64,000 nucleotides of DNA from Ceratotherium simum simum (GCF_000283155.1 NW_004454178.1:22889191-22953190), one strand, 5' to 3'; shown: positions 1-10,613, counted from the stretch's first letter. Translations and numbers: made by a program. Notes: generated by a model from the sequence alone, not told the origin.

Positions 1-1049
1 GTTCTGGTACATTTGCATCTTTTAGTTGTGTTCAAGCATTTACAAAGATGGTGAGGACTCTCTCAAAGGCAGTTGGACATCCAAATTCCCCAAAGAAACA
101 ACCGCTGTCTGTCAAAAACCCAGCCAGAGGCTATTTTACAAAATGTTCTGAAGACATATTTAGGAAAATATTCCCTGTTGGGCAATCAGCTCCCATGGGA
201 CAATGAAGTCTACAGAGAAAAAAGGAAGCATTTTGCAGGCGCTGGGGGGGCGGGGAGAAGGTGCGGTAGCCTCATCCAAGACTCTCCTTGGACCATTCCG
301 TTGAGATCTGCTCTCCTTTATTTCTGCTCTGAATGTGAGGCAATTCAGGCTAGAAACCACAACTAGCACTAATGAGCAAGGAAATGGTCCTTACTCCCAA
401 AGGTCTGTGTATTATTTTCTCCCCCATTTTTTACATTTCCCATCCCCCACCTCCCTCACTTACAGATCCACTGTCTGGGCTCTGAGGACGGTAAAAACTA
501 CAAATCCCTTTCCCTGTAAACTACTTTCCCAAACACTCGCTTTCTAAAATACTAAGAGTTTTGTCTCTATTATAATTTTTAACCTCCACAGTGATGCTCA
601 TTTTGTCTAAAACGGTACTCGTGGCATTTGGGCAAATTGGCAGCTATTTAGAAAACCAGAGTCTGTTTTAAGATGGATCTGGATAGTTACTGTTACAAAT
701 TAGATACTCATTGATCTATATCCTTAAGGGGAAGAGAAGCAAGTCATTTTGGGACTTGAAGGCAGGACCAAGCTAAACTCAATCAAGGAGATGCAAGAGA
801 AAAAAAGGAATTAGCTGAGGGAGACGTAGGTGAACTTGAATTCTTGGGGTGATTTCAGCAGGCCTGGAGGGGACAGAGAGCAGGGACTTTTCCAGCGGGG
901 TGCTGGAAAATGTTTAATAAACCAGCTGCCTGGGGAAAAAGTCTTTGCCAATGTCTGTGGTGTAAATACTCCAGCCATGGTCAATTTCAGTCAATCAACG
1001 TAACACTATTGAGTGCACAGTTGGAACGAAATGCATGCAATTTGCTTTC
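1..1049. other. Anonymous DNA, no feature recognised
   Basis: I recognise no repeat family, RNA gene or coding exon here. Open frames on both strands are below 100 codons and show no domain. A short G run lies near 245-251. The stretch could be unique intergenic or intronic sequence. Confidence 0.5.
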
Positions 1050-1054
1050 ACAAC

Positions 1055-1088
1055 TCTATCTCTCTGTCTCTCTCTCTCTCTGTGTCTC
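1055..1088. repeat. Imperfect CT-rich microsatellite
   Basis: The tract consists mostly of TC dinucleotides with single interruptions (TCTATCTCTCTGTCTCTC and so on). It is a simple sequence repeat with no sign of function. Confidence 0.85.
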
Positions 1089-1279
1089 ATTTCTGGATCA
1101 TTTGAAAGTTGAAGACTTTACATCCCCCTAAATATTTCAGATCACATTGATATATTTTAAGGATAGACCAGACATAAAGTATTCTTCAATATTGTGGGGA
1201 AAGTAGATATTTGTCATTTGTGTTTGGTTTTCCAGAAACCAGAACCCATATCTGTGTTTTAGAAATGAATCGTGAATCT

Positions 1280-1665
1280 TGGTAGAAAGCAGAACCCGAA
1301 ATGCCAGATCCACTCTTTCCCAGCATCCCTTGCAGTTAAGGCAGAGTCTTGTGACCAGGCTCCACCAATCAGATGTGTACCTCATCCTTTGAATGGGGAG
1401 TTGGTGACATATGAAGCAGGGAGGCATACCCTCCTCATGGAGATGCACCCCAGTTGCACTGAGGGACCAAGTCGGCCGTGGCAGCCGTGCAGTGGGGTGC
1501 TCACCAGCCTGCATTGTGTGCTGAGGGGGCTGTGGGACCAGTGCAGCCTGGCTTCCTTTCTCCTGCCCATTTCCCAGGCTAGTCCTGGGAGCTGCCCCGT
1601 TCCCTTTCCATAAACCCTTTTCCATTAAATCAGCCAGAGCTGGTGCCGGCTGTGCTGACACTGGA
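1280..1665 (+). mobile_element. Possible degenerate LTR relic
   Basis: The segment has LTR-like composition: a CCAATCAG box near 1365 and an ATTAAA polyadenylation-like signal near 1624 after a C-rich stretch. The left part (CAGCATCCCTTGCAG) resembles text common in mammalian ERVL-type LTRs. Boundaries and target duplications are not visible. A 174-codon open frame runs antisense through it but has no recognisable domain. It could equally be unique sequence. Confidence 0.3.
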
Positions 1666-2382
1666 CCTGCAAGGGGGTTTCATGCTCCCAGCACAAGCGT
1701 TTCGCCACACAAAGAACAAATGGCGCCACAGTTATGGTGAAAGTAAGACCAGGAAGGGAACATTTTCTTCCTCCTCACTCAGCGGGAATTAGTCTGGATA
1801 TCACGAGAGGGCAAGACTGTCTCCGGAGTCAGACCCCCATCTCGGCCCCACCACGTTCTCACGGAGTTGCAACGCACAGAACACTCCTCGCTCCTCCAGC
1901 CTCGGTTTCCCCGTCTCTCCAGCGGGGTACCAGGAGGTACGGCGCCCACAGGATCGCTGTGAGAAGAAGAGACGCGCATGAGCACTTCTCACGCGGCTCA
2001 TGCACAATGAGGGCTCTGTGCCCTCTGCCTCTGTGCTTAGAGTGTTCCTCTTATTACCGTCTGTCTTGCTTTGCTATTCGCAGTAGCCTCTCAGCCATCT
2101 AACGTTGTTTGGAGAGAAACAATATTTTTATCCTATAACACAGACTATATTTCACAAAGGCAAATTTCAAGATTTTTGCAATTGGGTCACAGGCCCCCAA
2201 AGCTAGCTCCTGTTCTCCAGGTGTCTGTGTGACCCGGTGTGAGCCCCTCCCACAAGGAGTTAACTAGATCTGGGTAGGCTAACTACAATCAGACTTATCT
2301 CAACTCTCCCTTCCATCTGTCCATCCCACGCAGGGAAATAACATTTTTTGCACGATTGTTAAAAGTCCCTATAGTGAGCTCC
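1666..2382. other. Anonymous DNA, slightly CpG-containing
   Basis: The part from 1790 to 1990 is moderately GC-rich with several CpGs. It lacks the density of a CpG island and has no exon-like frame that I recognise. Nothing else can be supported. Confidence 0.45.
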
Positions 2383-2495
2383 TGAGAGGTTACGTGACCT
2401 GCGGTTTTAAGTAGCAAAGTCAGAGTGGATCCTGGATCTTGGGCCTCCTGGTTTGAAAGTCAGTGCCATTTCATCAATGGCAGCAGACAATTAGC
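2383..2495 (-). mobile_element. MIR SINE fragment
   Basis: The sequence GAGAGGTTACGTGACCT, followed by a diverged 'cagagtggatcctggatctt' equivalent, matches the central part of MIR in reverse orientation. MIR is an ancient tRNA-derived SINE mobilised by L2. Divergence is high and the ends are not readable. Confidence 0.6.
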
Positions 2496-2649
2496 TGGAT
2501 ATTTCAGACACTGTGTGTAGGGGTTGGTGGGTGGAGAGACAATGAGGGGCAAGGGTACTTTCTCATGCACAGAGAATGGGGTTATGAACTGGTGCACTTT
2601 TTATTTAAAGTAATTAGGTAATCTGCTACAAGAGCCTGAGAATATTCAC

Positions 2650-3047
2650 AGTCTGTCTAATTCCACTTCTAGGAATCTGTCAAGGGGACTCAATCAGAGA
2701 ACAGTCAAAGCTTTAAACTCAAGCTTGTTTACGTCAGCCTTATTTCTAAAAGCAGAAATCAAAAGCAACTGAAATAACTTCCAGGGTGGAAATGACTGTA
2801 AAATTAGAATGCAGCCCTTTATGCTGCCGTCAAAATCCATGTTTTCAAGGGCACAAGAAATTGTTCATGAGGTAATATAAAGGGAAAAGAAGGACATAAA
2901 ACTATATTCATTATATCAATTTTATATATATACATGAAACAAAAAATGTTAAGAATGATTCTATCTGGCTAGAGGGATCACTGGTGATTTACAGTATTTT
3001 TCAAAATCTCTACAATGAGATTTTGTAAAAGAATCTACAAAATTCTC
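2650..3047 (+). mobile_element. Old L1 (L1M) fragment, end of ORF2
   Basis: The text AATTCCACTTCTAGGAATCT near 2662 and AATCTCTACAATGAGATTTT near 3004 match the last part of ORF2 and the start of the 3' UTR of old mammalian L1 elements on the plus strand. The frame is broken. The fragment ends exactly where a younger minus-strand L1 is inserted. Confidence 0.65.
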
Positions 3048-3058
3048 TAGTGCACATT

Positions 3059-3422
3059 TTTTTATTTTATTTTTTTAAATTTTTATCCAGCTTTATTGAG
3101 ACACATTTGACATATTGTGTAAGTTTAACATGTATAATGCGATGATTTGATACATGTATGTATTTTAAAATATGACCACGTAAGATTAATTCCTCAATCA
3201 CCTCACCTTAGCTACTGTTGTTTTCTGTAGTTGGAACAATTCAGATCTACTCTCTTAGCAACTTTCAAGTGTGCAATACAGTATTGTTAACTATAGTCTC
3301 CACGCTGTACATCAGACCCCCAGAGCTTACTCATCTTATAACGGGAAGTCTGTACCCTTTGACCAACATCTCCCCATTTCCCCCATCCCCAGCCCCTGCA
3401 ACCACCATCCTACTCTCTGTTG
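3059..3422 (-). mobile_element. 5'-truncated L1 3' end with target duplication
   Basis: A T-rich start (the reversed poly-A tail) is followed by CCAGCTTTATTGAGAC and the typical L1 3'-UTR text, ending in a CCCCATCCCCAGCCCC stretch. An 11-bp direct repeat, TAGTGCACATT, flanks it at 3048-3058 and 3423-3433. This marks a genuine retrotransposition event of about 364 bp. It lies inside or at the edge of an older plus-strand L1. It carries no coding capacity. Confidence 0.9.
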
Positions 3423-3433
3423 TAGTGCACATT

Positions 3434-3764
3434 AATGTATTAAAATAAAAATGAATGTACATGTCAATGAATCTAAATGGTCTGGATTCCAATATTAAAA
3501 CGGAAATGTTCTCATAAGATTGGATTAAAAGGAAAAAAAATCTGACAAACTCCCAACAGAATGACCGCAGACAATGCAAAAGAGACAGTAGGAAAGCAAA
3601 AAGAAAGCACACATCCAATAGTAATGTAAGATAAAGCTGAAATCTATTAAGAAGGTGTATTGTGAGAGATCTTGTCATTTACAACGAAAGAATTATAGAA
3701 TTAATCAGGAAAGGACGTCCTCAGACCTGTACTCGGGGCAGTGTGGCAGGCAGAGGCTGGGAGT
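3434..3764. other. Anonymous AT-rich DNA
   Basis: This is A-rich sequence with no clear family. It may be a remnant of the old L1 interrupted at 3048, but I cannot align it with confidence. Confidence 0.4.
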
Positions 3765-3990
3765 GGGAGTCCTGGAAAACCAGTTGTGAATTCGAGCTTC
3801 TGCCACCAGCCTGCTGTCATCCAGAGGAGTTTGGGGACATCAGTCTCTCTCTGCACCATTTTCTTCATCCCTAACAGCAGAAATACCATGAGGGACCTCA
3901 CAGAGTCGCCGTGGAATTAAATGAAGTGTATCTGAAAGCACTTGCATAATAATGCGTATAAATAGCTGCTCAATAAATTTCCTTTTCATT
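3765..3990 (+). mobile_element. MIR SINE
   Basis: In order, the segment shows the tRNA-like part with GAATTCGAGCTTCTGCCACC, the central TTTCTTCATCC stretch, GGAATTAAATGAAGTG and the terminal CTGCTCAATAAATTT. This is the plus orientation of MIR at nearly full length. Divergence is typical of an ancient placental-wide insertion. Confidence 0.85.
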
Positions 3991-4620
3991 TCGTGTGCTG
4001 AACAGCATAGCAACAATATACAAGGGAAAATCTATTAGACACGCGTGGAAAATGGACAGAAACACAACTGTTATATGAGATTGTAACTCACTGTTGTCCA
4101 AATTCAGACAAGAGCAACCACTCAAATTATTGTCTGGGGAACACAAGAGATATAAAAGGATTTTGTAAACTGTAAAACAGCCTCTCTGTGTTAGTTATTT
4201 TCAAGACACAAAATAATATTTATGGAAAGTGATTATATTTTTTCCAAGGTCATAAAGAAATTCTCAATAAATTTTAAAGAAGTACAAAGCTTGCAACCCA
4301 CACTTATGACCCCAATATAATATCTAATATTAGTCATTTATATTTAAACCAGAGAGACTTCATCCCCTCCAACATTTCTCTCCTGAATATTACTTATATA
4401 TAACAAATGAAATAAAGAATTTAACAGTAATTGATTTGGAAAATAAAACACTAGATATTGAAATAGAATTATAATAATAAATCAAACCATGCCTAAAAGA
4501 ATGTAACTGAATATTAGATTCTGGATGCAGGATTAATTTATGAGCTCTGATGTAATTTAAAAAGGCACAAAAGAGACATTCAAAAGATTTGGTAATAAAA
4601 AATGTTTAAAATATATAAAT
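3991..4620. other. AT-rich anonymous DNA
   Basis: The sequence is AT-rich with many short A and T runs and no gene. Scattered similarity to L1 is possible, but nothing firm can be named. Confidence 0.4.
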
Positions 4621-4624
4621 GAGA

Positions 4625-4745
4625 ACAGGCTGGGATAAAATATTCCCAGAAAATATCCAGAGTCTATAAAGAGCTCACAGAAATTGATTAGAAAAAAGTT
4701 AAAGATCCAACAGATAAGTGGAAAAAGGATTTCAACCCACAGTGT
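4625..4745 (+). mobile_element. L1 ORF2 fragment
   Basis: AATATCCAGAGTCTATAAAG, followed by an equivalent of the L1 'aactcaataataagaaaa' region and GGAAAAAGGATTTCAAC, matches the carboxy-terminal third of L1 ORF2 in plus orientation. The frame is degenerate. Confidence 0.55.
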
Positions 4746-4799
4746 ATACTTCATTATTAAGTTATATATAATAGATGGAAAGGTAAATAAGAATATTTA

Positions 4800-5035
4800 A
4801 TTAAATACCAATATATCCTTCCAATGTGCTGGACAGGCTCTAAGCACTGACATATTAACTATTTTCACCCTCACAACAACCCTCTAAGGTAGGTAAGTTT
4901 GCTGTTCCCATTTCACAGATGGGGAAATGAATCCCAAGGAGGTGAAATGACTCAACACTGGTCACACAGCCAGGAAGTGGCAAAGCCTGGATTCCTGCCC
5001 AGGGTATATTCTCTCTGTGTCACTGTACTACACAC
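4800..5035 (-). mobile_element. MIR SINE, near full length
   Basis: AATGTGCTGGACAGGCTCTA, CCTCACAACAACCCTCTAAG, CCCATTTCACAGATGGGGAA and GGTCACACAGCCAGGAAGTG occur in the order expected for reversed MIR. It is a well preserved ancient SINE. Confidence 0.92.
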
Positions 5036-5089
5036 ATCGCCAAGAAGGAGGCAGCAGAAGGTGTGCGTGAAGATATAGATGCAGCAGGA

Positions 5090-5340
5090 TTTAGAGCGGT
5101 TAAAACATAGAAACAACCAGCAGTGTGGGAATGCCGAAATAAATAAGTTACATCAACTGAAGAATTTTGTACTGTCATTATGTCTGTAATTAAATCAACT
5201 TTGAGCAACTTGAAAGATATGATGTTGAATGAAAAGAACACAAATGGCATGCACCCTGTGTTTGCAGCGATGTAAAACACACACACTTGGAATGTGAGAA
5301 TGATGCGTGGAAAGTGAGAACAGTTGACGTGGCTACAAAC
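5090..5340 (+). mobile_element. Old L1 (L1M) ORF2-end fragment
   Basis: TAGAAACAACC, TTTTGTACTGTCATTA and TTGAATGAAAAGAACACA correspond in order to the last part of ORF2 of old L1 elements. It is highly diverged, and the right end is uncertain. Confidence 0.45.
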
Positions 5341-5429
5341 TGCACCCACAGAACTTCGAAGGCAGTAGTGGTTGGAGAGGAAAGGTTGAACAGTGTTCAA
5401 GAACCCCGCATTTCCCTAGAGACAGTACC

Positions 5430-5760
5430 CTCTCCCTCACTGAAGGGGCTTCCCGGGGTGCAGCAGCTCCCTGCCCATCCACCCCTTCTGGGCTGCCTGC
5501 TCTTCACCCTTCAGTCTCCTCCCACACTTTGGGAGGGCTTCCGGCGCTGCACACACACCCGGCTTCCGGACGGGCCTCCGAGTCTCCCCAGCAGCCTGCT
5601 TCCCCCCACCTTTCGAGGGTGGTTCCTTTCCTTGCCTGCAGCCTCCTGTGGACCCTCGAGGCTGGTTCCTTTCCTTGCCTGCAGGCTCCTGTGGACCCTC
5701 GAGGGTGGGGCTGCGTTTTCTCGGTTGTGTAGCCCCAGCTCCCGCCACGGGTCCTGGCCC
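5430..5760. other. GC-rich patch containing a 43-bp minisatellite
   Basis: This C- and CpG-richer block lies between AT-rich flanks. It includes about 2.3 tandem copies of a 43-bp unit beginning TCGAGGGTGGTTCC: 5613-5655, 5656-5698 and a partial copy at 5699-5709. Open frames on both strands exist only because of base composition and repeat. No promoter element or exon can be defended, although a short alternative first exon cannot be excluded. Confidence 0.6.
5613..5709. repeat. 43-bp minisatellite, 2.3 copies
   Basis: Two adjacent 43-bp units differ at only a few positions, and both contain CCTTTCCTTGCCTGCAG and CTCCTGTGGACCC. A third unit starts with TCGAGGGTGGG and stops. The near-identity indicates a recent tandem duplication. 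Confidence 0.95.
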
Positions 5761-6589
5761 AGGATGTATTCGTTGAAGAACTCAGACATCTAGGTACTGC
5801 AGATCAAGTTCTAATAGCTTCATAACAGTCATCAGAAAATGCAAATTTTCCCTCCAATAATACCGTAAATTTTAACCCAGAATTTCATATTATAAGTTAG
5901 GCGTTCCAGAGCACGGCAAATGGGAAGATTGCTAGGTAGTCTTTCACATTGAAAGGGAATGTAAGACAGTACATGTCTATAACATTGAGCTGTCAGATAA
6001 TTTTTAATCTTAATTCCAAGAGTGCCATTGTAATAACAATACTTTTAAAATTTGCACATTTTTCTAAATAGCAAATTTCAATATAAAACACTTTGATGAG
6101 AATTTGTGTGATCTTTAAAATGGCACTGGGAGGTAAGTTTTTTATTTGTCCCATTTTACCTAGGCAGGGCAGAGGTGCTGTTGCAGGTAGTATAATTTAC
6201 CCTAGGTGGTGCAGCTAAAAAAGCCCTCCTCTTTAGTATATACTGAACGACACTTAGGAAAAACATTTAAAAGTGAATTAAGTGCAATACTGAACTCTTC
6301 CAGCCCTTTGGTGATAGTAACAAAATCAGTGGTGGCTCACACTTCCGTGGCCCTGTCATTTTCAAAGAGGCGTGGTGTGTCAGCTCAGTTTCATTCCCAC
6401 CCTCTGAAGTTTCTGGGGCTGCCTTCGCCTTATCTGACTTGGGCTCAAACGAAGCTGAGAGGTGGAGGGATGCCCCCAGTAACAGCACGGAGCCTTCCGC
6501 AGGTCCAGCACGCGATTTCAGCTCACCTGTGCCCTCTCCTCTCAGAACAGCACCTGAGAGGGACTCGTGCCTTAGGGTGCCCAGATAGA
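5761..6589. other. Anonymous DNA
   Basis: I see no gene. A weak MIR-like resemblance around 6120-6200 is too diverged to call. The remaining sequence is unassigned. Confidence 0.4.
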
Positions 6590-6710
6590 TGCAGGAACTG
6601 AAGAGGAGAGAATTCAAGTATTACTCCTAAGACCGCACAGCCGGGGAATGGAAACACCAGGCCTTGAACTCTGGGTCTGAACCCACAATGAGCACACTTA
6701 GCCCCTAAGG
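6590..6710 (-). mobile_element. Probable MIR fragment
   Basis: The order 'AGGAACTGAAGAGGAG', 'CTAAGACCGCACAGCC' and 'CTTGAACTCTGGGTCTG' resembles reversed MIR. The match is partial, so this is a tentative call. Confidence 0.45.
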
Positions 6711-6877
6711 CAGCGGTTCTCAAAATGTGGTCCCCAGAGCAGCAGCATCACATGGTCTGGGAACTTGTTAGAGATGCAGATTCTTGGCCCACCTCTCGCT
6801 TCTGCATCTGAACCTCTGGGCGTGGAGCCTAGCGATCTGTGTTTTTGCAAACCCTTGGATGGTTTTGATGCTCTCAT

Positions 6878-6880
<3 letters not shown>
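6711..6880 (+). mobile_element. MER5A-type hAT-Charlie element
   Basis: It begins with the terminal inverted repeat CAGCGGTTCTCAAAATGTGG and continues with GGGAACTTGTTAGAGATGCA and GATCTGTGTTTT, the MER5A layout. It is a short non-autonomous hAT transposon. The right terminal repeat is lost or replaced by the adjacent GT microsatellite. Confidence 0.88.

Positions 6881-6881
<1 letters not shown>

Positions 6882-6912
<31 letters not shown>
6882..6912. repeat. (GT)n microsatellite
   Basis: About 15 uninterrupted GT units sit at the truncated right edge of the MER5A element. The tract is likely polymorphic between individuals. Confidence 0.97.
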
Positions 6913-6916
<4 letters not shown>

Positions 6917-7088
6917 AATGCACACATGCGCACACACACATACGTATAATATACCTGTACATGTACATATACCTGGTGGTTAACTGGTGGGATGAGGGCT
7001 CTAATCTAGTTGTTCTGGATTTGATTTGACTCCTAATTTGACTCCTAGGTTTTAACTTCTAATTCCATACTCTTTCAAGGGACTATAC

Positions 7089-7275
7089 CAGCTGTTCTCC
7101 GTCCTGCCTAAACACTGAATCACTTGGAGAGTTTAAAAGCAACTCATCAACAACAAAAACAGAAAACACAAAGAAACAAACAAAAAAACATCGTCTAGAC
7201 CCCACTCCAGAACAATTAACTCAGACTCTGGGGGTGATGCCAGGCACTGCCTTTGTTTAAAGCCCCCCAGATGCC
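7089..7275 (+). mobile_element. MER5-like hAT element with A-rich insert
   Basis: CAGCTGTTCTCC, CTGAATCACTTGG, AGACCCCACTCCAGAACAAT and CTCTGGGGGTGATGCC follow the MER5 order. An A-rich stretch of about 50 bp at 7140-7195 expands the middle. It is an ancient non-autonomous hAT. Confidence 0.65.
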
Positions 7276-7899
7276 AAATAGCTGTTTCCCCAGACTGTCG
7301 GATAATCCTTGGTGGTCAGTTTATATCCAAGAGCCAGGCCCTAAAAAGCAGACTGGAAGCTCTTATGTGTGTGTGGGGGGGTGCTGTCAGCTGTGGGGTC
7401 ACTGAGGGGGGTCAGTCTTCACTGTAGGGTGAGCCCCTGGGCCATAGCTTTGGGGACCTTCTAAGTGTTTGCACCCTAATGAACAGTAAGTGTTCATCTC
7501 TGGCTGCTCCAAGTCCCCAGAGGGGGCTCTCCTGGTCTCCTTCCCCAGGAAGGTGTCGGGGGTCCAGGGAGCAATAAGCCAGGGTCTGAGCATCCTGTAT
7601 AAAAACCTGCCACAGGGCCTTGGCGGCTGTGGCATGAGTCAGGTTGCATCCCTCCTTCCCTGGTACAGGTCACCTGCTGTTCTCTTCTTTCATGCTATCT
7701 TTCTGGGTTTGTGCCTTTTTCTAAAATCCATTTTTTATTGTTTCAGTGGTATTTCAGGAAGAAGGGTTACTCAGTGCACGTGTTAAGCCTACCACTTCTA
7801 ACCAGAAATCTGCACACAGCTTCCTAACAGGGTCCTCCTTCATCCCAGTTTTGTAGACACACTCCTCCTCCTCTCTCTAGAGAAGCAGCTGCCTTTCAT
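7276..7899. other. Anonymous DNA
   Basis: A GT/G-rich short tract lies near 7366-7382. No repeat family or exon is recognised in the rest. Confidence 0.4.
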
Positions 7900-8222
7900 C
7901 CTCATATTCTTGCTCCTCCCTCTCCTACCACAGGGCCTTTGCACATGCTCCTGCCTCTGCCAGGAATACTCTTCTCTCTGCATTCTGCCTGCTTAACTCC
8001 TTCTCACCCTTCATAGCTCAGTCCAAGCACTGTCCCCTGATTGGAGCCTTCCTGCAACCCCTGGGCCTGTGTGCAGCACATTGTAGTATAGTTTATTTGA
8101 TTAATGTCTTGTCTCCCCAACTCAACTGTAAGTTCATGAGGCCAGAAAAACTTGTCTGACTGTTTGCACCATGGCATCAATCTCCTCTCCTCAATCAATA
8201 TTTTTTGAATGAACAGATGAAT
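7900..8222 (+). mobile_element. L2 LINE 3' end
   Basis: CCACAGGGCCTTTGCACATG, TCTGCCAGGAATACTCTTC, TCATGAGGCCAGAAAAACTT and the terminal TTTGAATGAACAGATGAATG match the L2 3' end in order on the plus strand. L2 is an extinct LINE, and this copy has no coding function. Confidence 0.9.
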
Positions 8223-8827
8223 GCACGGTCAGGTGGGCATTCTAACTCTGAAAATAGCATGAATGTGATAGGAACTGGCTTCACAAGCTGGTGAAGCTGG
8301 CGCATCTCAAAACCCAACAGGACAAGAGCTGTTCAGAGCCACCCTGATCTACAGTCAAAAAGTGAAAGTGAAGGAAAACAGGCTTTTACTGAAAATACCT
8401 CTAAGGCCAGAAACACACAGGTAAGTAACACCCTCTCCTTGCTCACTTAATTAATATTCCATTTCTAAGATTAGCAGCAGAGAGAAAGCAGAGTCAGGTC
8501 GCCTGCGCTTGGTCCTCTCTTCCACTTCGCACCAATAATCTGTCCGTGTAACACGTTAGGGTCTCAGTAAAAAGGACACAAAATCCGTGAGGTGTTAGTG
8601 AGCTGGTTTTTGTGGCAAACTTTAGGAATGTTCAGTAAAAGCCATAAAACAAATGAGGCTGCAGATATCATGGATGGAATAATGCTGCCATTTGCAGTGA
8701 TGAGTTTTGGGTGGTTGAATGCTATTCTCTGAGTTGATTCCCTGAATAAGATGCCTGTCTGGGAAATGTGGACACACATGATGGCCCCATTCTTTGATAT
8801 GACTGCTAAGGGTTCCTCCATCTGAGA
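8223..8827. other. Anonymous DNA
   Basis: No family is recognised. Both strands carry overlapping short open frames without domains. Confidence 0.4.
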
Positions 8828-9014
8828 CAGTCATGCGTCACTTAACGATGGGGGCACGTTCTGGAAATGCGTCATTGGGCGACTTCATTATTGTATGAAC
8901 ATCATAGAGTGTACTTACACAAACCTAGATGGTACAGCCTCCTACACACCTAAGCTATGTGGTACTAATCTTACGGGACCGCCGTCACATGCGGTCCCTT
9001 GTGGTGCGTGACTG
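8828..9014. mobile_element. Internally deleted TIR transposon (MITE)
   Basis: The left end CAGTCATGCGTCACTTAACG and the right end GTGCGTGACTG form imperfect inverted repeats. Between them are ATCATAGAGTGTACTTACAC and CTTACGGGACCGCCGTCA, text I know from a common Tigger-like (TcMar) mammalian DNA transposon. The middle is missing: after 'CACCTAAGCTATGTGGTA' it jumps straight to the right arm. Family assignment is from memory, and target duplications are not preserved. Confidence 0.75.
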
Positions 9015-9565
9015 TGTGACATTAAGTAAGCCCAGCCCAGGACAAGATGTCTCCTGCCAGCCTTCCTCCGGATTGCCACCCCTACCTAAGCCCCTCACAG
9101 ACATTCTGAATCTGGACCTTGCCCTGACAAAGGCTTCCCGTCATTCTACTTAGCAACTGAAAGTAGACTGGATAAGGATCCAGAAACCTGGCATTTTACA
9201 CCAGCACTCCCCCTAGCTAGCTCAGGCCTGGGCAGAGTCCATTCTCTACCTTTTGTCTCTTTATACAGTGATGATATGGGCATAGAGGAGCTTTAATTCC
9301 TTCTAATTCTAATATTTTGTGCTTCTTTTATGGGTTCTGAACCTCAGTGTCTTTTTTCACACAGGACCCCTTTGCACTTTGCTTGACTACCTGTGACAAG
9401 AGAGGGTGGTACCCAGGAGAGAAGAGAGAAGTCTGAGACCCATGCACTCTCCTACATGAGAGTGACATGTTGGTGAAAATTAGAGAAACAGAACCCTATA
9501 GACGTTAGGGAAGGAAAACTGGTCTAAAATACATTCAGAGGAAAATCACTACAGTATAAGGAGTG
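9015..9565. other. Anonymous DNA
   Basis: There is no recognised feature. The sequence is intermediate in GC content and has no long open frame. Confidence 0.4.
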
Positions 9566-10102
9566 TGTATTAGTTACCTATTGCTGCATAACAAATTACC
9601 CCAAAACTTAGAGGTTTAGAACAACTCACATCTCATGCTTTCTGTGGGTCAGAAGTCTGAGCACAACTTTGCTGCCTCCTCTGCTCAGGGTGTCTGATAG
9701 ACTGAAATCAAGGTATCAGCGAGGGGTCAGCACCTAAGAGTAGGCTGGGGAGGGACTGGCTTCCAAGTGCATGCAGTTGTTGGCAGGATTGAGTTCCTCT
9801 CCGGCTGTCGTCTGGAGGCGGCCCTCAGTTCCCATGGGGCCTCTCCAACATGACAGCACATTCCAGCCAGGGGGGGAAGCCGAAAAGGAATAGAGAGTCT
9901 GCGAGTGAAATGGAAGTCACAATTTTATGTAATTTAATTATGAAAATGACATCCCATCACCTTTGCCCCATCCTATTGGTCAGAAGCAAGTCCCTATGTG
10001 CAGCCCTCAGGTGGATGGGAGGATTTCACCTTTCTCTGTCCTCCTGGAAGTGGAGCCTATTGGGGAGTGTTGGGTTGTGCACGGCTGCCAACATAGGCAT
10101 CA
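9566..10102 (-). mobile_element. MLT1-type MaLR LTR
   Basis: TATTAGTTACCTATTGCTGC, CAAATTACCCCAAAACTTAG, TTCTGTGGGTCAGAAG, GCCTCTCCAACATGACAG and ATGACATCCCATCACCTTTG are the reversed text of a MaLR (ERVL-related) LTR. It is a solo LTR relic more than 500 bp long. The subfamily is unresolved. Confidence 0.85.
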
Positions 10103-10119
10103 AGAGGCCACCAGCGCCG

Positions 10120-10540
10120 TGTTAGTGTCCTGGGGCTGCCCTAACAAAGTACCACAAGTTGGGTGGCCTCAGAACAGAAGTTCATTCTCTCTCAGTTCTG
10201 GAGGCCAGAAGTCTGAGATCACGGTGTGTCGGTAGGGTTGGTTTCTCCTGAGGCTCTGAGGGAGGATCTGTTCTAACCTCTCTCCTAGCTTCTCGTGGCC
10301 TCAGGTGTCCCTTGTAGATGTCTTCACCCTGTGTCTTCACATCTTCCCTTTGAACACGTCTGTATGTGGGTCCACGTTTCCCCTTTTTATAAGGACACCA
10401 GCTGCCATTAGGGTTCACTCTAGTGACCTCATCTTAACTTGATCATCTGCAAAGACTCGACTTCCAAATAAGGTCACAGTCACAGGTACTGGGAGTTGGG
10501 ACTTCAACATCTTTTAGGGACACAATTAAACTCATGACAA
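10120..10540 (-). mobile_element. MLT1-type MaLR LTR
   Basis: GTGTCCTGGGGCTGCC, AGTTCTGGAGGCCAGAAGTC, TTTATAAGGACACCAG and ACTTCAACATC are reversed MLT1 text. It belongs to a different subfamily from the LTR immediately to the left, so these are two independent insertions and not one provirus. Confidence 0.88.
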
Positions 10541-10613
10541 GTGCTAACACAAATATTTTTTTCTGACATAAACCATACGAGGCTAGGGTTTTGCCTTTTT
10601 TAAACTAGACGGT

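Noticed and set aside
1137..1661. 174-codon minus-strand open frame
   Set aside because: It runs antisense through an LTR-like segment, with no domain and no exon-type context.
5437..5793. Overlapping frames on both strands in the GC-rich patch as a possible gene
   Set aside because: They are explained by GC content and a 43-bp tandem repeat. The encoded text repeats with the minisatellite and shows no domain.
6120..6200. MIR-like similarity
   Set aside because: Only a few scattered words match reversed MIR, and order and spacing are poor.
9566..10540. Two adjacent LTRs as a recombined provirus
   Set aside because: The two LTRs differ in sequence class, so they are independent insertions and not the LTR pair of one provirus.
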